A stretch of 64,000 bases of DNA from NCBI GenBank assembly GCA_029975275.1, contig JARKPN010000082.1, positions 87,332 through 151,331 of the forward strand, in the 5' to 3' direction. The notes under the pieces are model-generated. The model was not told the DNA's origin, ran no database searches, and worked only from the letters and a program-made list of their open reading frames with translations. Both the position numbers and the translations under genes were made by a program. This document shows, piece by piece, positions 16,660 through 26,702 of the stretch (positions are counted from its first letter, which is position 1; each line of letters begins with the position of its first letter). The DNA is from Geobacteraceae bacterium (lineage in GTDB: Bacteria; Desulfobacterota; Desulfuromonadia; Geobacterales; Geobacteraceae).

Positions 16660-17420
16660 ATGCCCCTTTCCGATTTTTCCACGAACTCGACGAAATGCGT
16701 CACTTCAGGCGACTGGGAGACCTCGGCCCTGATGCGGGTCAGGGCTTCCTCGGTCAGGAGACCCGAACGGATGAGAATCTTGTAAGCCTTTTTCAGGTCC
16801 GCGATAACCTCGTCGGAAAAGCCCGACCTTTTCAGCCCGACCAGATTGAGGCCGTGCAGGGTTGCCCGGTCTCCGGCGGCAATGGTGTAGGGCGGCACGT
16901 CCTGTCCGACCATTGCGCCGCCACCGATCATGACGTGGGCCCCGATCCGCACGAACTGGTGCACTGCGGACAGCCCCCCGAGTCGTGCATAGTCTTCGAC
17001 GGTGATATGACCGGCAAGGGTCGACCCGTTCGCCATGATTACATGGTTGCCGATATGGCAGTCGTGGGCAACATGGCAGTAGGCCATGAACAGGTTGTCG
17101 TCACCGATGGTGGTCTCCCCGTCTCCGGTCACGGTGCCCAGGTGGATGGTGGCGAATTCCCGGATGGTGTTGCCGTTGCCTATCCGCAAGCAGGTCTCTT
17201 CCCCTTTGTACTTGAGGTCCTGGGGAACGGCGCCCACCGAGCAGAGATGAAATATCCGGTTGTTCTCGCCGATCTCGGTCCAGCCGTCGATCACGGCGCT
17301 GGGGCCGATGGTGGTACCTTTCCCTATTTTTACATGCTCGCCGATAACGGCAAACGGGCCGACCTGCACCTGGACGTCCAGTTGCGCGCCCGGATGCACT
17401 ATGGCGGTAGGATGTATCAT
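16650..17420 (-). CDS. lpxA: Acyl-ACP--UDP-N-acetylglucosamine O/N-acyltransferase
   Basis: LpxA starts lipid A synthesis by transferring 3-hydroxyacyl from ACP to the sugar 3 position. The 256-residue left-handed beta-helix protein shows hexapeptide repeats (IHPTAIVHPGAQLDVQVQVG and similar), the catalytic-His region YCHVAHDCHIGNHV at about 120-130 and a C-terminal helical domain (LVGLKRSGFSDEVIADLKKAYK). The start is the second of two adjacent ATGs, six bases after GGAG; a TTG twelve bases upstream is less likely. If gnnA/gnnB act, its substrate would be the 3-amino sugar and the bond an amide. Confidence 0.93.
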   Translation of the reverse strand: MIHPTAIVHPGAQLDVQVQVGPFAVIGEHVKIGKGTTIGPSAVIDGWTEIGENNRIFHLCSVGAVPQDLKYKGEETCLRIGNGNTIREFATIHLGTVTGDGETTIGDDNLFMAYCHVAHDCHIGNHVIMANGSTLAGHITVEDYARLGGLSAVHQFVRIGAHVMIGGGAMVGQDVPPYTIAAGDRATLHGLNLVGLKRSGFSDEVIADLKKAYKILIRSGLLTEEALTRIRAEVSQSPEVTHFVEFVEKSERGICR

Positions 17421-17441
17421 CATGCGCTCCAAGTTGTTTCG

Positions 17442-17876
17442 CTATTTATCGGCAAAAGTCGCCTTCAGGTCCGCGTCCGCCACAAGCTTATCCTCCACGT
17501 ACGCCTTGCCGTTGAACCCCCAGATGCCACGACGGTTGAGGGTTGTCTCCATTTCAAGCCGGAGCAGATCTCCGGGAACGACCGGCTTCCGGAACCTGGC
17601 GTTGTCGATGGCCATGAAATAGCTGACTTTTTTCCTGATTTCATCGTCCGAGGAAAGGTATGCCAGTATCCCGGCCACCTGCGCCATGGCCTCGATGATG
17701 AGCACGCCCGGCATGACGGGGTGGCCTGGAAAGTGCCCCTGGAAAAAAGGTTCGTTGATGGTCACGTTCTTGACCCCCACTATCCGTTTACCCGGGTCCA
17801 TCTCGATAATCCGGTCAACCATCAGAAAGGGGTAGCGGTGCGGCAGTATGTTCATTATCTCTTTGACGTCAAGCAT
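17442..17876 (-). CDS. fabZ: 3-hydroxyacyl-ACP dehydratase FabZ
   Basis: The 144-residue hot-dog-fold dehydratase begins with [13 protein letters not shown] and carries the catalytic [25 protein letters not shown] region (His at about 52, Glu at about 66). It dehydrates 3-hydroxyacyl-ACP in fatty-acid elongation and competes with LpxA/LpxD for the same acyl-ACP pool, which explains its usual place between lpxD and lpxA. AAGGAG lies seven bases before the ATG. Confidence 0.95.
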   Translation of the reverse strand: MLDVKEIMNILPHRYPFLMVDRIIEMDPGKRIVGVKNVTINEPFFQGHFPGHPVMPGVLIIEAMAQVAGILAYLSSDDEIRKKVSYFMAIDNARFRKPVVPGDLLRLEMETTLNRRGIWGFNGKAYVEDKLVADADLKATFADK

Positions 17877-17900
17877 TCCGTGGCTCCTTGAAAAGAATCG

Positions 17901-18938
17901 TTACTTTGCCGCTTCCAGTTTAGCTTCCAGTTCCTGGACCTTCTTCTCCAGGGAGTTGAGGATCTTCCTCATCTCCGGCAGCTTGGGGAAGGTGGAGGCG
18001 GCCCTGAGCCATTCCTTGTGGGGAAAGGCGGGATAGCCGCTGAAGATCTGCCCCGCAGAGATGCTGTTATGGACCCCGGACTTGGCGCCCACCATGACGT
18101 TGTCGCCGATCTCCAGGTGACCCACGATGCCGACCTGACCGCCGATGGTTACGTGCTCGCCCAGCTTGGTGCTGCCCGAGATACCGGTCTGGGAAACGAT
18201 CATACAGTTCTCGCCGATGACGCAGTTGTGGGCAATCTGCACCAGGTTGTCGATCTTGGTCCCGCGCCGGATCAGGGTCAGACCCAGCGCGGCCCGGTCG
18301 ATGGTGGTGCAGGAACCGATCTCCACGTCGTCCTCGATCACGACGATGCCGATCTGCGGGATCTTCTGGTAACCTTTACCGTCGGGCGCATAGCCGAACC
18401 CGTCACTGCCGATTACCGCGCCGCTGTGAATGATGGCCCGGCTGCCGATGCGACATCCCTCCCTGACGGTCACGTTGGCATTGATAACCGTGTCGTCACC
18501 CACTTCCGCCCCCTCGTACAGCACGACCCCGGGGTGGAGCACGACCCTGTTGCCAAGCTTGACCCCGTCTCCCACATAGGCGCCCGGGTATATGGAGACA
18601 CCTTCACCCAGGATCGCGCTCTCGGCCACAAACGCTCCGTCCATGACCCCCTTGGGGACGTAAGGCTTGACATGGAACAGGGTCAGAAGCTTCGCGAACG
18701 CGAGATACGGGTTCTTGAGCTCGATCACGTTCCGTCCGTACCTTTCGGCCCCGGGCGGCACCACGACCGCGGTGGCTCTGGTGGTCGCCACCTTTCCGGC
18801 GTACTTGGGGTTGGCGAGAAAGGTGATCTGCCCCTCGGTCGCCTCGTCAAGGGTCCCGAGGCTGGATACGACCGCACTCTCGTCTCCTATTACCTTGCCC
18901 CCCAGCAAGGCCGCCAGTTCCTTCAGACTCTTTTCCAT
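17901..18938 (-). CDS. lpxD: UDP-3-O-(3-hydroxyacyl)glucosamine N-acyltransferase
   Basis: LpxD adds the second 3-hydroxyacyl chain to the lipid A precursor from ACP. The 345-residue product has the N-terminal uridine-binding domain ([13 protein letters not shown]) and a hexapeptide-repeat beta-helix with the catalytic region [15 protein letters not shown] at about 240. A C-terminal helix ends with a short coiled coil ([16 protein letters not shown]). A GGAGG site lies five bases before ATG. It follows ompH by nine bases. Confidence 0.94.
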   Translation of the reverse strand: MEKSLKELAALLGGKVIGDESAVVSSLGTLDEATEGQITFLANPKYAGKVATTRATAVVVPPGAERYGRNVIELKNPYLAFAKLLTLFHVKPYVPKGVMDGAFVAESAILGEGVSIYPGAYVGDGVKLGNRVVLHPGVVLYEGAEVGDDTVINANVTVREGCRIGSRAIIHSGAVIGSDGFGYAPDGKGYQKIPQIGIVVIEDDVEIGSCTTIDRAALGLTLIRRGTKIDNLVQIAHNCVIGENCMIVSQTGISGSTKLGEHVTIGGQVGIVGHLEIGDNVMVGAKSGVHNSISAGQIFSGYPAFPHKEWLRAASTFPKLPEMRKILNSLEKKVQELEAKLEAAK

Positions 18939-18947
18939 GGCATCCTC

Positions 18948-19466
18948 CTATTTCTTGAGTGCGTTTACCAGGCTTAGAATCTGGTCGGTTACCTCGGCGG
19001 TCTCACTCGCGTAGATCATGCTGTCGTTCCTGATGAAGATGAAGGTATAGCCGTTTTTGCGACCGTACTCCTGTACGATCTTCTCGATGTCGGACAGGAT
19101 CTTTCTGGTCAGTTCCTCGTCCTTGGACTGGAGGTCCTCCTGGGCGTCCTTCTGAAGCCGCTGCAGGTCCTTCAGGAGCTGCTGATAGCTCTTTTCCTTG
19201 GCGCTCTTGGCCGATTCGGAAAGGACCGAGCCCTTTTTCTCCAGCTCGTCCTTCAGTTTCTTCATCTCTTCCTGCTTGCGGTTGATCTCGTCCTGGTATT
19301 TCTTGACCTTCGCGGTCAGCTGCTCCTTGGCGTCCTTACCTGCACTGGACAGGTTCAGGACCTTCTGGATATCCACATACCCCAGTTTCACCGCATCGGC
19401 GGCAAAAGCTCCGCCACAGAGGGGGATCGTGACAATCGCGACAAGAACCGTAATAATCCCTTTCAT
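18948..19466 (-). CDS. OmpH/Skp family periplasmic chaperone
   Basis: The 172-residue product has a Sec signal peptide (ITVLVAIVTIPLCGGAFAADA) followed by AVKLGYVDIQKVLNLSSAGKDA, the OmpH/Skp opening. A long charged coiled coil follows (about residues 45-120), then a C-terminal IVQEYGRKNGYTFIFIR segment. Skp trimers hold unfolded outer-membrane proteins for BamA, whose gene is next upstream in the operon. AAGGAG sits before the ATG. Confidence 0.92.
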   Translation of the reverse strand: MKGIITVLVAIVTIPLCGGAFAADAVKLGYVDIQKVLNLSSAGKDAKEQLTAKVKKYQDEINRKQEEMKKLKDELEKKGSVLSESAKSAKEKSYQQLLKDLQRLQKDAQEDLQSKDEELTRKILSDIEKIVQEYGRKNGYTFIFIRNDSMIYASETAEVTDQILSLVNALKK

Positions 19467-19513
19467 TTCCTTTTCTCCTTTTTTAGGAATAATTAATGTA
19501 TATCCAAGCGATT

Positions 19514-19536
19514 GGAAAAGGCCCGTCTTACGGGCG
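19514..19536 (-). terminator. Hairpin with short T-run between bamA and ompH
   Basis: On the minus strand GCCCG and CGGGC pair around a TAAGA loop, followed by CTTTTCC. It may be a weak terminator or attenuator within the operon, since ompH continues in the same direction 48 bases on. Confidence 0.5.
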
Positions 19537-19590
19537 GCGCAGCCAGGGCCGCACCTGATTGATAATCTATCGCTCCCTGCACGGTGAACG

Positions 19591-21942
19591 TCAGAAGAAG
19601 CCCCCTATTGAGAACTCGAACTTCCCGCTCCTGCTGTCGATGCCCTCGCGCGGGTTGATCGGTATGCCGTATTCAAGGCGCAGCGGCCCCATGGGCGAAT
19701 ACCAGCGTATCCCCGCCCCGTAGCTGTAGAGCATTTTCGAGAAAATCTGCTGACCCGGCGCGTACGAGTTGCCGGCGTCGAAGAAGACCACCCCCTTGAG
19801 GCCGGCGTCCTTGATGATGGGAAACACCCAGTCCAGGTTCAGGACCGCTTCCTTGACCCCGCCCAGGTAGACGTAGGAGGTCGCGGAGGTAGGCAGGCCG
19901 GTTATGGGGTTGGTCGTGGTGATGGTGTTGGTCTTCACCGGGCTGACGGTACGGGAGCTGTAGCCGCGCAGGGTGTTGATCCCGCCGAGATAGAACTTTT
20001 CGTCAATGGGTATGTCCTTGCCGTTGCGGAGCATGACCCCGACCTCACCCCTGAGGGACAGGACCGTGTCCCACATCAGTGGGAAGAAGATCGAGGAATT
20101 TCCTATGAAGCGGACAAACCGCTGGTTGCCGCCGAGACCGGCGTACTCCGCCGAAAAGGTGCCGGTATACCCTTTGCTCGGGTCGAGCCGGTAATCGGTG
20201 TTGTCGAAGGTTATGCTCCCGTAAAGGGAGCCCATGGTCCCGCTGGTTTCGGTCATGAGACTGGGATTAATGAGCATGGCAGTGGAAAAATCGAACAGGC
20301 TCTTGACCTCGTACTTGTAGATCCAGAAGGTCGAGAGCCGGTCGGAAAGCTTGTAGCCCGCCTTTATGTCGCCGCCGGTAACCCTGCGGGTATAGTCCTC
20401 GTAATCGCGCTCCGAGCGGTAGATATCGAAACCGAGGGTCCAGTTGGTGTCGAGGAAATACGGGTCGGTCAGGCCGATATTGTACAGCTGGGTCTTGCCT
20501 CCGATGGATGCGGCGAGGGTACCCTTGAGGCCGAGACCGAGGAAGTTGTTCTGCGTTATGGAACCCTGGCCCAGGATGCCGTCCGAGGAGCTGTAACCGG
20601 CGCCGATGCTGAACTGCCCGGTGGATTTCTCCTTCACCTCGGTGTTGAGGTCCATTTTGTCCGGCGCGCTTCCCTTGGCCGGAGCGATGCCCGCTTCCTC
20701 GAAGAAGCCGAGATTGCTGATGTTCTGCTTGGTCCTCTTCAGGGCGGTGCTGCTGTAAAGATCCCCTTCCGCCAGCTTGAACTCCCTGCGGATAACCTTG
20801 TCACGGGTCTTGGTGTTGCCGCTGATGTTGATCCGCTCGATGTAGACCTTGTCCCCCTTTTCGAACTCGAAGGTGATATCTATGGTCTTCTTCTCCTGGT
20901 CCACCTTGGAGAGGGGGCTTACGTTGGTGTAGGCGTACCCCTTGTCGGCATAGAGGTCGGTGAGGGTCAAGACGTCGCCCCGCAGGACCTCGCGACTGAA
21001 GACATTCCCCTTCTCAAGCTTGAGCTTCTCCTTCAGAACCTCCTTGGTTTCCAGGAGGTCTCCCTGGAAGTCAAGCTCGCCGGTCCTGAATTGCTCCCCC
21101 TCGGTGATGCCGATGGTGACCTCAAGCCCGCTCTTGTCGGGAAGGAGTCCGACCTTGGGCTCGCCGACCTTGACGTTGATGTAGCCGTTGTTGTAGTACA
21201 GGTCGGCAATCCTGTTCACATCGTTCTTCAGCGCGTCTTCCTTGTAGGTTCCGGCGCCGGTGATCCAGGAAAGAAACCATTTCTGTTTGGTTTCCATCTG
21301 TTTCCGCAGCTTGCGGGACGAGAACACCTTGTTCCCCTCGAAGCTGATGGTCTTTATCAGGACCTTCGTCCCTTCCTTGACGGAAAAGGTCACCCGGATA
21401 CCGTTCTTGCCGACCTTGGCGGTGGTCGTATCCACCTCGGCCAGATAATACCCGTCATCCGCATAGAGCTTTTTGACCTTCCTGACGTTCTTTGCCAGCT
21501 CACCGGCGGAAAAGACGCTGCCGGTCTTCATGTCCAGCGCCTCGCGGATCTTGTCGGAGGAAATCTCCTTGTTGCCGCTGATCCTTATTTCCCGGACAAG
21601 GGGCTTCTCGACCACGGTGAAGATCAGCGAGACTCCCTTGTCGCTGGTGGACGTTTCCACCTGCACGTCCTGGAAGATGCCTATCTTGTAGATGGTCTTG
21701 ACGTCCTCGTTGGCCTTTTCCGCGCTGAACGGCTCGCCGACCTTGCTCTTCAGCAGCGGCAGGATGGATGCGGTTTCACGCGATTCGTTTCCGGTGATGA
21801 CGATACCTGCGATCTTTGCGTTATCGGCCCACGGCGCGCCGGGAGAAAGGGTACCAGCCAGGATGACGGTAAGGAGGATCCTGGCCAAAGGGTATCTGAG
21901 AGCACCACGAACATTGCTGAATGCTGGAGATAACAATTTCAC
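19591..21942 (-). CDS. bamA: Outer membrane protein assembly factor BamA
   Basis: The 783-residue product has a signal peptide ([20 protein letters not shown]), five POTRA repeats (about residues 40-430; for example [10 protein letters not shown] and [17 protein letters not shown]) and a 16-strand Omp85 barrel. The barrel carries GYSSRTVSP with the RGY motif (NTLRGYSSR) and ends in FEFSIGGFF with a C-terminal aromatic. It is the core of the BAM complex that inserts beta-barrel proteins. The start is GTG, overlapping the lolD stop (GTGA). The length fits the family. Confidence 0.95.
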   Translation of the reverse strand: MKLLSPAFSNVRGALRYPLARILLTVILAGTLSPGAPWADNAKIAGIVITGNESRETASILPLLKSKVGEPFSAEKANEDVKTIYKIGIFQDVQVETSTSDKGVSLIFTVVEKPLVREIRISGNKEISSDKIREALDMKTGSVFSAGELAKNVRKVKKLYADDGYYLAEVDTTTAKVGKNGIRVTFSVKEGTKVLIKTISFEGNKVFSSRKLRKQMETKQKWFLSWITGAGTYKEDALKNDVNRIADLYYNNGYINVKVGEPKVGLLPDKSGLEVTIGITEGEQFRTGELDFQGDLLETKEVLKEKLKLEKGNVFSREVLRGDVLTLTDLYADKGYAYTNVSPLSKVDQEKKTIDITFEFEKGDKVYIERINISGNTKTRDKVIRREFKLAEGDLYSSTALKRTKQNISNLGFFEEAGIAPAKGSAPDKMDLNTEVKEKSTGQFSIGAGYSSSDGILGQGSITQNNFLGLGLKGTLAASIGGKTQLYNIGLTDPYFLDTNWTLGFDIYRSERDYEDYTRRVTGGDIKAGYKLSDRLSTFWIYKYEVKSLFDFSTAMLINPSLMTETSGTMGSLYGSITFDNTDYRLDPSKGYTGTFSAEYAGLGGNQRFVRFIGNSSIFFPLMWDTVLSLRGEVGVMLRNGKDIPIDEKFYLGGINTLRGYSSRTVSPVKTNTITTTNPITGLPTSATSYVYLGGVKEAVLNLDWVFPIIKDAGLKGVVFFDAGNSYAPGQQIFSKMLYSYGAGIRWYSPMGPLRLEYGIPINPREGIDSRSGKFEFSIGGFF

Positions 21943-22628
21943 GGGTTACCATTCTCCTGGATCCGACCGTCAACCAGGCGGATGGTCTTCCCCATCCTGG
22001 CAGCCAGCCGCTCGTTGTGGGTTACAATAATAAGGGTCAATCCCGTTCTTTTCTGGATCCCGGAAAGGAGGTCATGGACCTCCTCGCTGGTCTTCCTGTC
22101 CAGGTTGCCGGTAGGCTCGTCGGCCAGAAGCAGCGCTGGGGAGAGCACCAGTGCCCTGGCTATGGCCACCCGCTGCTGCTCACCGCCGGAAAGCTCGCCG
22201 GGTTTGTGGCTGAACCGTTTTTCCAGGCCCACGTCGCGCAGAAGCCCGCTGGCGAGCGGTTCCGCATCCATCCTGCGCATGCCGCCGATAAGCGCCGGCA
22301 TCATCACGTTTTCCAGTGCGGAAAATTCAGGAAGGAGGTGGTGAAACTGGAACACGAAACCGATGGAACGATTCCGGAAGGACGCCAGGGCGACGTCCCC
22401 CATCCCGAAGACATCCTCCCCCCTGAACAGGACGGTCCCGGAAGTGGGCCTGTCCAGGGTGCCGATGACCTGCAGCAACGTGCTCTTGCCGGCCCCGGAG
22501 GCACCCACCAGTGCTATGGTGTCCCCCTTTTCGACGGTCAGATCGATCCCGTTCAGCACGTCGATCTTCGTCCCGTAGGTACGGAAGGATTTGCGCAGGT
22601 CGCGGACCTCCAGGAGGGGGCTACTCAT
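21939..22628 (-). CDS. lolD: Lipoprotein-releasing ABC transporter ATPase
   Basis: The 229-residue ABC ATPase has Walker [10 protein letters not shown], signature [15 protein letters not shown] and Walker [13 protein letters not shown]. It powers release of outer-membrane lipoproteins from the inner membrane to LolA. It lies directly between the LolC/E permease (8-base overlap) and bamA (4-base overlap), so translation of the three is probably coupled. MacB-type ATPases look similar, but context favours LolD. Confidence 0.92.
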   Translation of the reverse strand: MSSPLLEVRDLRKSFRTYGTKIDVLNGIDLTVEKGDTIALVGASGAGKSTLLQVIGTLDRPTSGTVLFRGEDVFGMGDVALASFRNRSIGFVFQFHHLLPEFSALENVMMPALIGGMRRMDAEPLASGLLRDVGLEKRFSHKPGELSGGEQQRVAIARALVLSPALLLADEPTGNLDRKTSEEVHDLLSGIQKRTGLTLIIVTHNERLAARMGKTIRLVDGRIQENGNP

Positions 22629-23889
22629 AGCGCAGTGCCTCCGCCGGAGGAAGGCGCGAGCCCTGCCATGAAGGATAGAGGGTAGCGAAAAAGGAGATCA
22701 GGATCGCGGTAACGGAGATCAGGATGACGTCGCTCGGGACCACCTGGGAGGGGAAGCGGTCCAGGTAGTACACATCCCTGCTGAACAATTCGAAGCCGGT
22801 CACCTTCTGGATGAATCCCACGATGGCCTCCAGGTTGAATGCCACCAGGAGGCCGCTCAGGACGCCGATGACGGTCCCGGCCATGCCTATGATGAGTCCC
22901 TCCAGAACGAAAATCTTCATAATGCTGCGACCGGTTGCCCCCATGGACTTGAGGATTGCGATGTCCTTGGTCTTCTCCATCACCACCATGAACAGGGTTG
23001 AGGCAATGCCGAAGGCAGCCACCAGCACGATGAGCGTGAGTATGATGAACATGACCAGTTTTTCCGTTTTGAGAGCGAACAGGATATTCTTGTTCATCTG
23101 CATCCAGTCGCGCGCAAAAAAGGCATGGTCGAAACCGTTGTTGATTTCCCGGGCGATCGCGTCCGCCCGATAGACGTCGGCAACCTTGAGCTGGATCCCG
23201 GTAACCGCCTTGCCAAGGGAGAGGAAATCCTGCGCCTCGTGGATCCCTATGTAAGCCAGGCTCGAATCGTACTCGAACATGCCGGTGTTGAACAGCCCCG
23301 CGACCCGGAACCGTTTCATCTTGGGCACCATGCCGAACGGGGTCAGATTCCCGAGAGGAGACACCACGTTCACCATGTCGCCCACCGAAAGGTTGAGGTT
23401 CTTGGCCAGTTCCCTTCCGATGATGACGCCGGGCGGCGCAGGCTCGGCCGCGCCGGTTTGGTCGGTCGTCTCAAGGGCGCCGAGAGTCCCCTCGACCAGG
23501 GACTTCCCGAGATTGGTCACCTGGAGGTCTGTTTTGGGCTCGATCCCCCGTAAAACGACGCCTGAGACGTTCGGGCCGGTGGAAAGCATCACCTGGCTGT
23601 AGATGAACGGGGTGGCAGCCACGACGCCGGGAACCCGCTTCAGCTTCTCCATGACCGGGACGTAGTCCTCTATATGCCCCGTGTTCTTCAGCACAACCAC
23701 ATGGGCGTTGGTGCCGAGGATTTTGTCCTTGAGGTCCTCTTCAAAGCCGGTCATTACCGCCAGGACCACGATGAGGGCCATGACGCCCAGAGCGACACCG
23801 GCAGTGGATATGAACGTTATGATGGAGATAAAGGTTGACTTCCGCTTTGCCCGCAGGTAGCGCAACCCTATGAGAAACTCGTAAGGCAT
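22621..23889 (-). CDS. Lipoprotein-releasing ABC transporter permease (LolC/LolE family)
   Basis: The 422-residue product has an N-terminal membrane segment ([25 protein letters not shown]), a large periplasmic MacB-like domain and three C-terminal membrane helices. It ends [16 protein letters not shown] as LolC/E proteins do. Only one such gene is present here, so the complex may use two copies of it (LolF-like arrangement) or a second gene elsewhere. It shares the lysS stop/start TAATG. The N-terminal [13 protein letters not shown] is the usual family start. Confidence 0.92.
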   Translation of the reverse strand: MPYEFLIGLRYLRAKRKSTFISIITFISTAGVALGVMALIVVLAVMTGFEEDLKDKILGTNAHVVVLKNTGHIEDYVPVMEKLKRVPGVVAATPFIYSQVMLSTGPNVSGVVLRGIEPKTDLQVTNLGKSLVEGTLGALETTDQTGAAEPAPPGVIIGRELAKNLNLSVGDMVNVVSPLGNLTPFGMVPKMKRFRVAGLFNTGMFEYDSSLAYIGIHEAQDFLSLGKAVTGIQLKVADVYRADAIAREINNGFDHAFFARDWMQMNKNILFALKTEKLVMFIILTLIVLVAAFGIASTLFMVVMEKTKDIAILKSMGATGRSIMKIFVLEGLIIGMAGTVIGVLSGLLVAFNLEAIVGFIQKVTGFELFSRDVYYLDRFPSQVVPSDVILISVTAILISFFATLYPSWQGSRLPPAEALRYE

Positions 23890-25370
23890 TATTTGGCTTC
23901 TTTCCGGAGTTGCGGGAACAGGATGACGTCCCGGATGGAGGGAGAATCGGTCAGCAGCATAACCAGCCGGTCGATTCCGATGCCTTCTCCGGCCGCGGGG
24001 GGCATGCCGTGCTCCAGAGCGCGGATATAATCCTCGTCCATGAAGTGGGCCTCTTCGTCACCCTTGTCCTTGGCCGCCACCTGGGCCAGGAAGCGCTCCT
24101 TCTGGTCCACCGGGTCGTTCAGCTCGGAAAAGGCGTTGGCGATCTCGCGGCCGGCGCAGAACAGCTCGAAGCGGTCCACCACCTCCGGGTCGTGATCGTT
24201 CTTCCGGGAGAGCGGCGACACCTCGGTCGGATAGGATGTGATGAAGGTCGGCTGGATCAGTTTGGATTCGGCCACCTCCTCGAAGATTTCGGTGATGAGC
24301 TTGCCGTAGCCCACGTCCTCGGGGAGGTCGAGCCCGATGGACCTGGCGTAGCTGTAGGCCAAGTCCCGGTCGGCCAGAGACCTGGCGTCGATATCCCCGT
24401 ACTCCAGGATGGCCTCCACCACGGTGAAACGCTTCCAGGGGCGCCTGAACGAGATGGAGGCCCCCTGGTAGGTTATGTCCAGGGTACCGAGAAGCTGCTC
24501 CACCACGTGACAGAAGAGCTCCTCGGTATAGTCCATCAGGTCGTCGAAAGTGGCGTAGGCCCGGTAGAACTCCATCATGGTGAATTCCGGGTTGTGGCGT
24601 ACGGATATCCCCTCGTTGCGGAAATTCCGGTTGATCTCGAAGACCTTCTCGAATCCGCCGACCAGGAGACGCTTCAGGTAGAGCTCCGGGGCTATCCTGA
24701 GATAGAGCTGCCGATCAAGGGCGTTGTGATAGGTGACGAACGGCCTGGCGGTCGCCCCACCCGGGATGGGCTGCATCATGGGGGTCTCCACCTCCAGATA
24801 ATCGTTGCGGAGCATGAACTCCCTGATCAGCTGGATGATGCGGGCACGCTTGATGAAGACTTCCTTGACCTCGGGGTTGACGATAAGGTCCACGTAACGC
24901 TGGCGGTAACGGGTTTCCACGTCGGTCAGGCCGTGGAACTTCTCCGGCAGGGGGAGAAGTGATTTGGTCAGCAGCCGCACCTGATGGGCATGGAGAGAGA
25001 GTTCGCCGGTCTTGGTCCTGAACGGGTGACCGGTCACCCCCACGATGTCCCCGATATCGAAGGTCTCGAAGCTTGCGAACGCCTCGTCACCGAGGGTGTC
25101 CTTCCTGACGTAGACCTGGAGGGTTCCCTTCCGGTCCCTGAGCTGGATGAAGGCGGCCTTGCCGAATGACCTGCGGGCCATGATCCGGCCGGCCACCACG
25201 AATTTCTCTCCCGGATTTTCCGTTATGGTTTCCACCCCGCCATAGGCGATGTGTATGTCCTCAGAGGTATGTTGGGGCTTGAAATCGTTTGGGTACGGGT
25301 TGATTCCCGACTCCCACAACGAGTCGACCTTTCTGCGTCGCTGCAATAAGAGTTCACTGAGTTCTTCCAA
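23889..25370 (-). CDS. lysS: Lysyl-tRNA synthetase, class II
   Basis: LysS charges tRNA-Lys. The 493-residue product has an OB-fold anticodon domain at about residues 55-160 (VAGRIMARRSFGKAAFIQLRD). The class II motifs are present: FMLRNDYLEVETPMMQ (motif 1), FRNEGISVRHNPEFTMMEFY (motif 2) and GIGIDRLVMLL (motif 3). It heads the lol-bam-lpx operon, with a one-base TAATG overlap with the permease gene. The minus-strand TTGATA-N17-TAGTTT near 25440 is only a weak promoter candidate. Confidence 0.96.
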   Translation of the reverse strand: MEELSELLLQRRRKVDSLWESGINPYPNDFKPQHTSEDIHIAYGGVETITENPGEKFVVAGRIMARRSFGKAAFIQLRDRKGTLQVYVRKDTLGDEAFASFETFDIGDIVGVTGHPFRTKTGELSLHAHQVRLLTKSLLPLPEKFHGLTDVETRYRQRYVDLIVNPEVKEVFIKRARIIQLIREFMLRNDYLEVETPMMQPIPGGATARPFVTYHNALDRQLYLRIAPELYLKRLLVGGFEKVFEINRNFRNEGISVRHNPEFTMMEFYRAYATFDDLMDYTEELFCHVVEQLLGTLDITYQGASISFRRPWKRFTVVEAILEYGDIDARSLADRDLAYSYARSIGLDLPEDVGYGKLITEIFEEVAESKLIQPTFITSYPTEVSPLSRKNDHDPEVVDRFELFCAGREIANAFSELNDPVDQKERFLAQVAAKDKGDEEAHFMDEDYIRALEHGMPPAAGEGIGIDRLVMLLTDSPSIRDVILFPQLRKEAK

Positions 25371-25489
25371 TAGCTTCCAACCTTTCTGGCGTGCCGCGGG
25401 GAGAGGCGCCGGATACGCTTAATAAACCCGCAAACTAACCCATTTCATATCATTTATCAAGCAAAAAGGAGCCACGGCCGAGTCTCCCG

Positions 25490-26467
25490 CTAGCGGCCGA
25501 AAGCCAGTGAGCGGATCACGCCGGGGCCGCAGGTCTCGAAACCGGACTTCCCGAGATATTCCCCCCTCCAGTACCCGAATGCCTCACCGGCCGGAAGGGT
25601 TGTCCCGGAGGAATTGGCAAAGCCGAAGGAGAGTGAGGGGACAGGTCCGTTCACCAGTTCTTCCATGGTCAGGGCAACTTTGAAGGAGGCGATGAGATCA
25701 AGTTCCGAGGAGACGGGTTCTGGTGCCCGGTCGGAGCCGCAGGCGTCCGCCAGTGTGGCAGGAACCACGGACAGCGCGGCGCTGGGCGTTGCTTTCGGGA
25801 TTCCGGCGCGCAGCTCGATACGGGCGGAACCGTCGCCGGAGAGTCTGAAATCATAACGCGGGACCCACCTGAGCCCCGAGACCAGACAGGAGATACGCAC
25901 CCTCCCCCTGTCCGACGAAAGCCATATCCTGGCTACCCGGCCGGCAGGCGCGCGTTTCTCAAGGGCGGCCAGCTTCTCATCCGTCGCAGCGAGCTCCCGT
26001 TCCACCCGGCTTGACGCGACCCGAGCCGCGTCAAGCCGGGCCACGGCGAAATCCGTACCCTTCCGGATAACCTCCATGGGGTCGGGGTTTGTCTTGGTCT
26101 TGCGCGGCGCCCTTCCGCTCTGTGACTTGGCAGCGGCCCTGAATATCTCCTCTCTGGCCCGCAACGCCGCGAGGCGGTCCGACAGGGCGGCCCTCCGCTC
26201 GGTCAGGGCCGTGCGGGCACTGTCTGCCTTACGGCCGGCCGGAGCGGCGGCCTCCTCCACCCGCAGCACCGTGCAGGCACCCAAAGGACTGACGCGGAGC
26301 GAATTGGGGAGCATGTCGGCGGGAAGCGGCATCTCCAGGTATCCCTTCCTGGCGACGGCCTGGTATTCCAGCCGCGCGCCGTCGAGGTAGAGCACCGCGG
26401 ACTCCCCGCCACCCCAGGCATGCACGGCATTCACGAGCAGCACGAACGCAACCGCCAAGGTCCTCAT
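25490..26467 (-). CDS. MuiA-like secreted protein (DUF4140/DUF4139 type)
   Basis: The 325-residue product has a signal peptide (RTLAVAFVLLVNAVHAWGG), a small beta domain, a central charged coiled coil (about 105-215) and a domain containing GLRWVPRYDFRLSG. This matches the pattern of mucoidy-inhibitor A (MuiA) family proteins, which end in DUF4139. It is short for that family, so the C-terminal domain may be reduced. GGAGG lies five bases before the chosen ATG; the longer upstream frame is not protein-like. The cellular role is unknown. It ends 119 bases before lysS in the same direction. Confidence 0.65.
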   Translation of the reverse strand: MRTLAVAFVLLVNAVHAWGGGESAVLYLDGARLEYQAVARKGYLEMPLPADMLPNSLRVSPLGACTVLRVEEAAAPAGRKADSARTALTERRAALSDRLAALRAREEIFRAAAKSQSGRAPRKTKTNPDPMEVIRKGTDFAVARLDAARVASSRVERELAATDEKLAALEKRAPAGRVARIWLSSDRGRVRISCLVSGLRWVPRYDFRLSGDGSARIELRAGIPKATPSAALSVVPATLADACGSDRAPEPVSSELDLIASFKVALTMEELVNGPVPSLSFGFANSSGTTLPAGEAFGYWRGEYLGKSGFETCGPGVIRSLAFGR

Positions 26468-26702
26468 GTGTCCCTCCAGTCGCAACGGGCAATTACCCTG
26501 ATAGTTATCAGCCCTGAATCCGTAAGTCTCGGTTTTTGCATCCCGGCGGGACGAAACCGCCCGACCCGGCTTGACCGGCACGTTACGACGTCGGCGTCGT
26601 TGAACCCCGGAACTCTGTTCGCCCAGCGTTCAAGCCTCGCGGACTCAGGCTTCATGTCCGGAAAACGGCTCCGTGCGTCCTGCTCGGCCGGAGCCGGGGT
26701 CG
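26468..26702. other. Noncoding gap after the DUF1015 gene
   Basis: There are 235 bases between the DUF1015 gene and the MuiA-like gene. No convincing gene is seen on either strand. A short GC inverted repeat (GGCGG/CCGCC near 26548) lacks a T-run. Confidence 0.4.
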
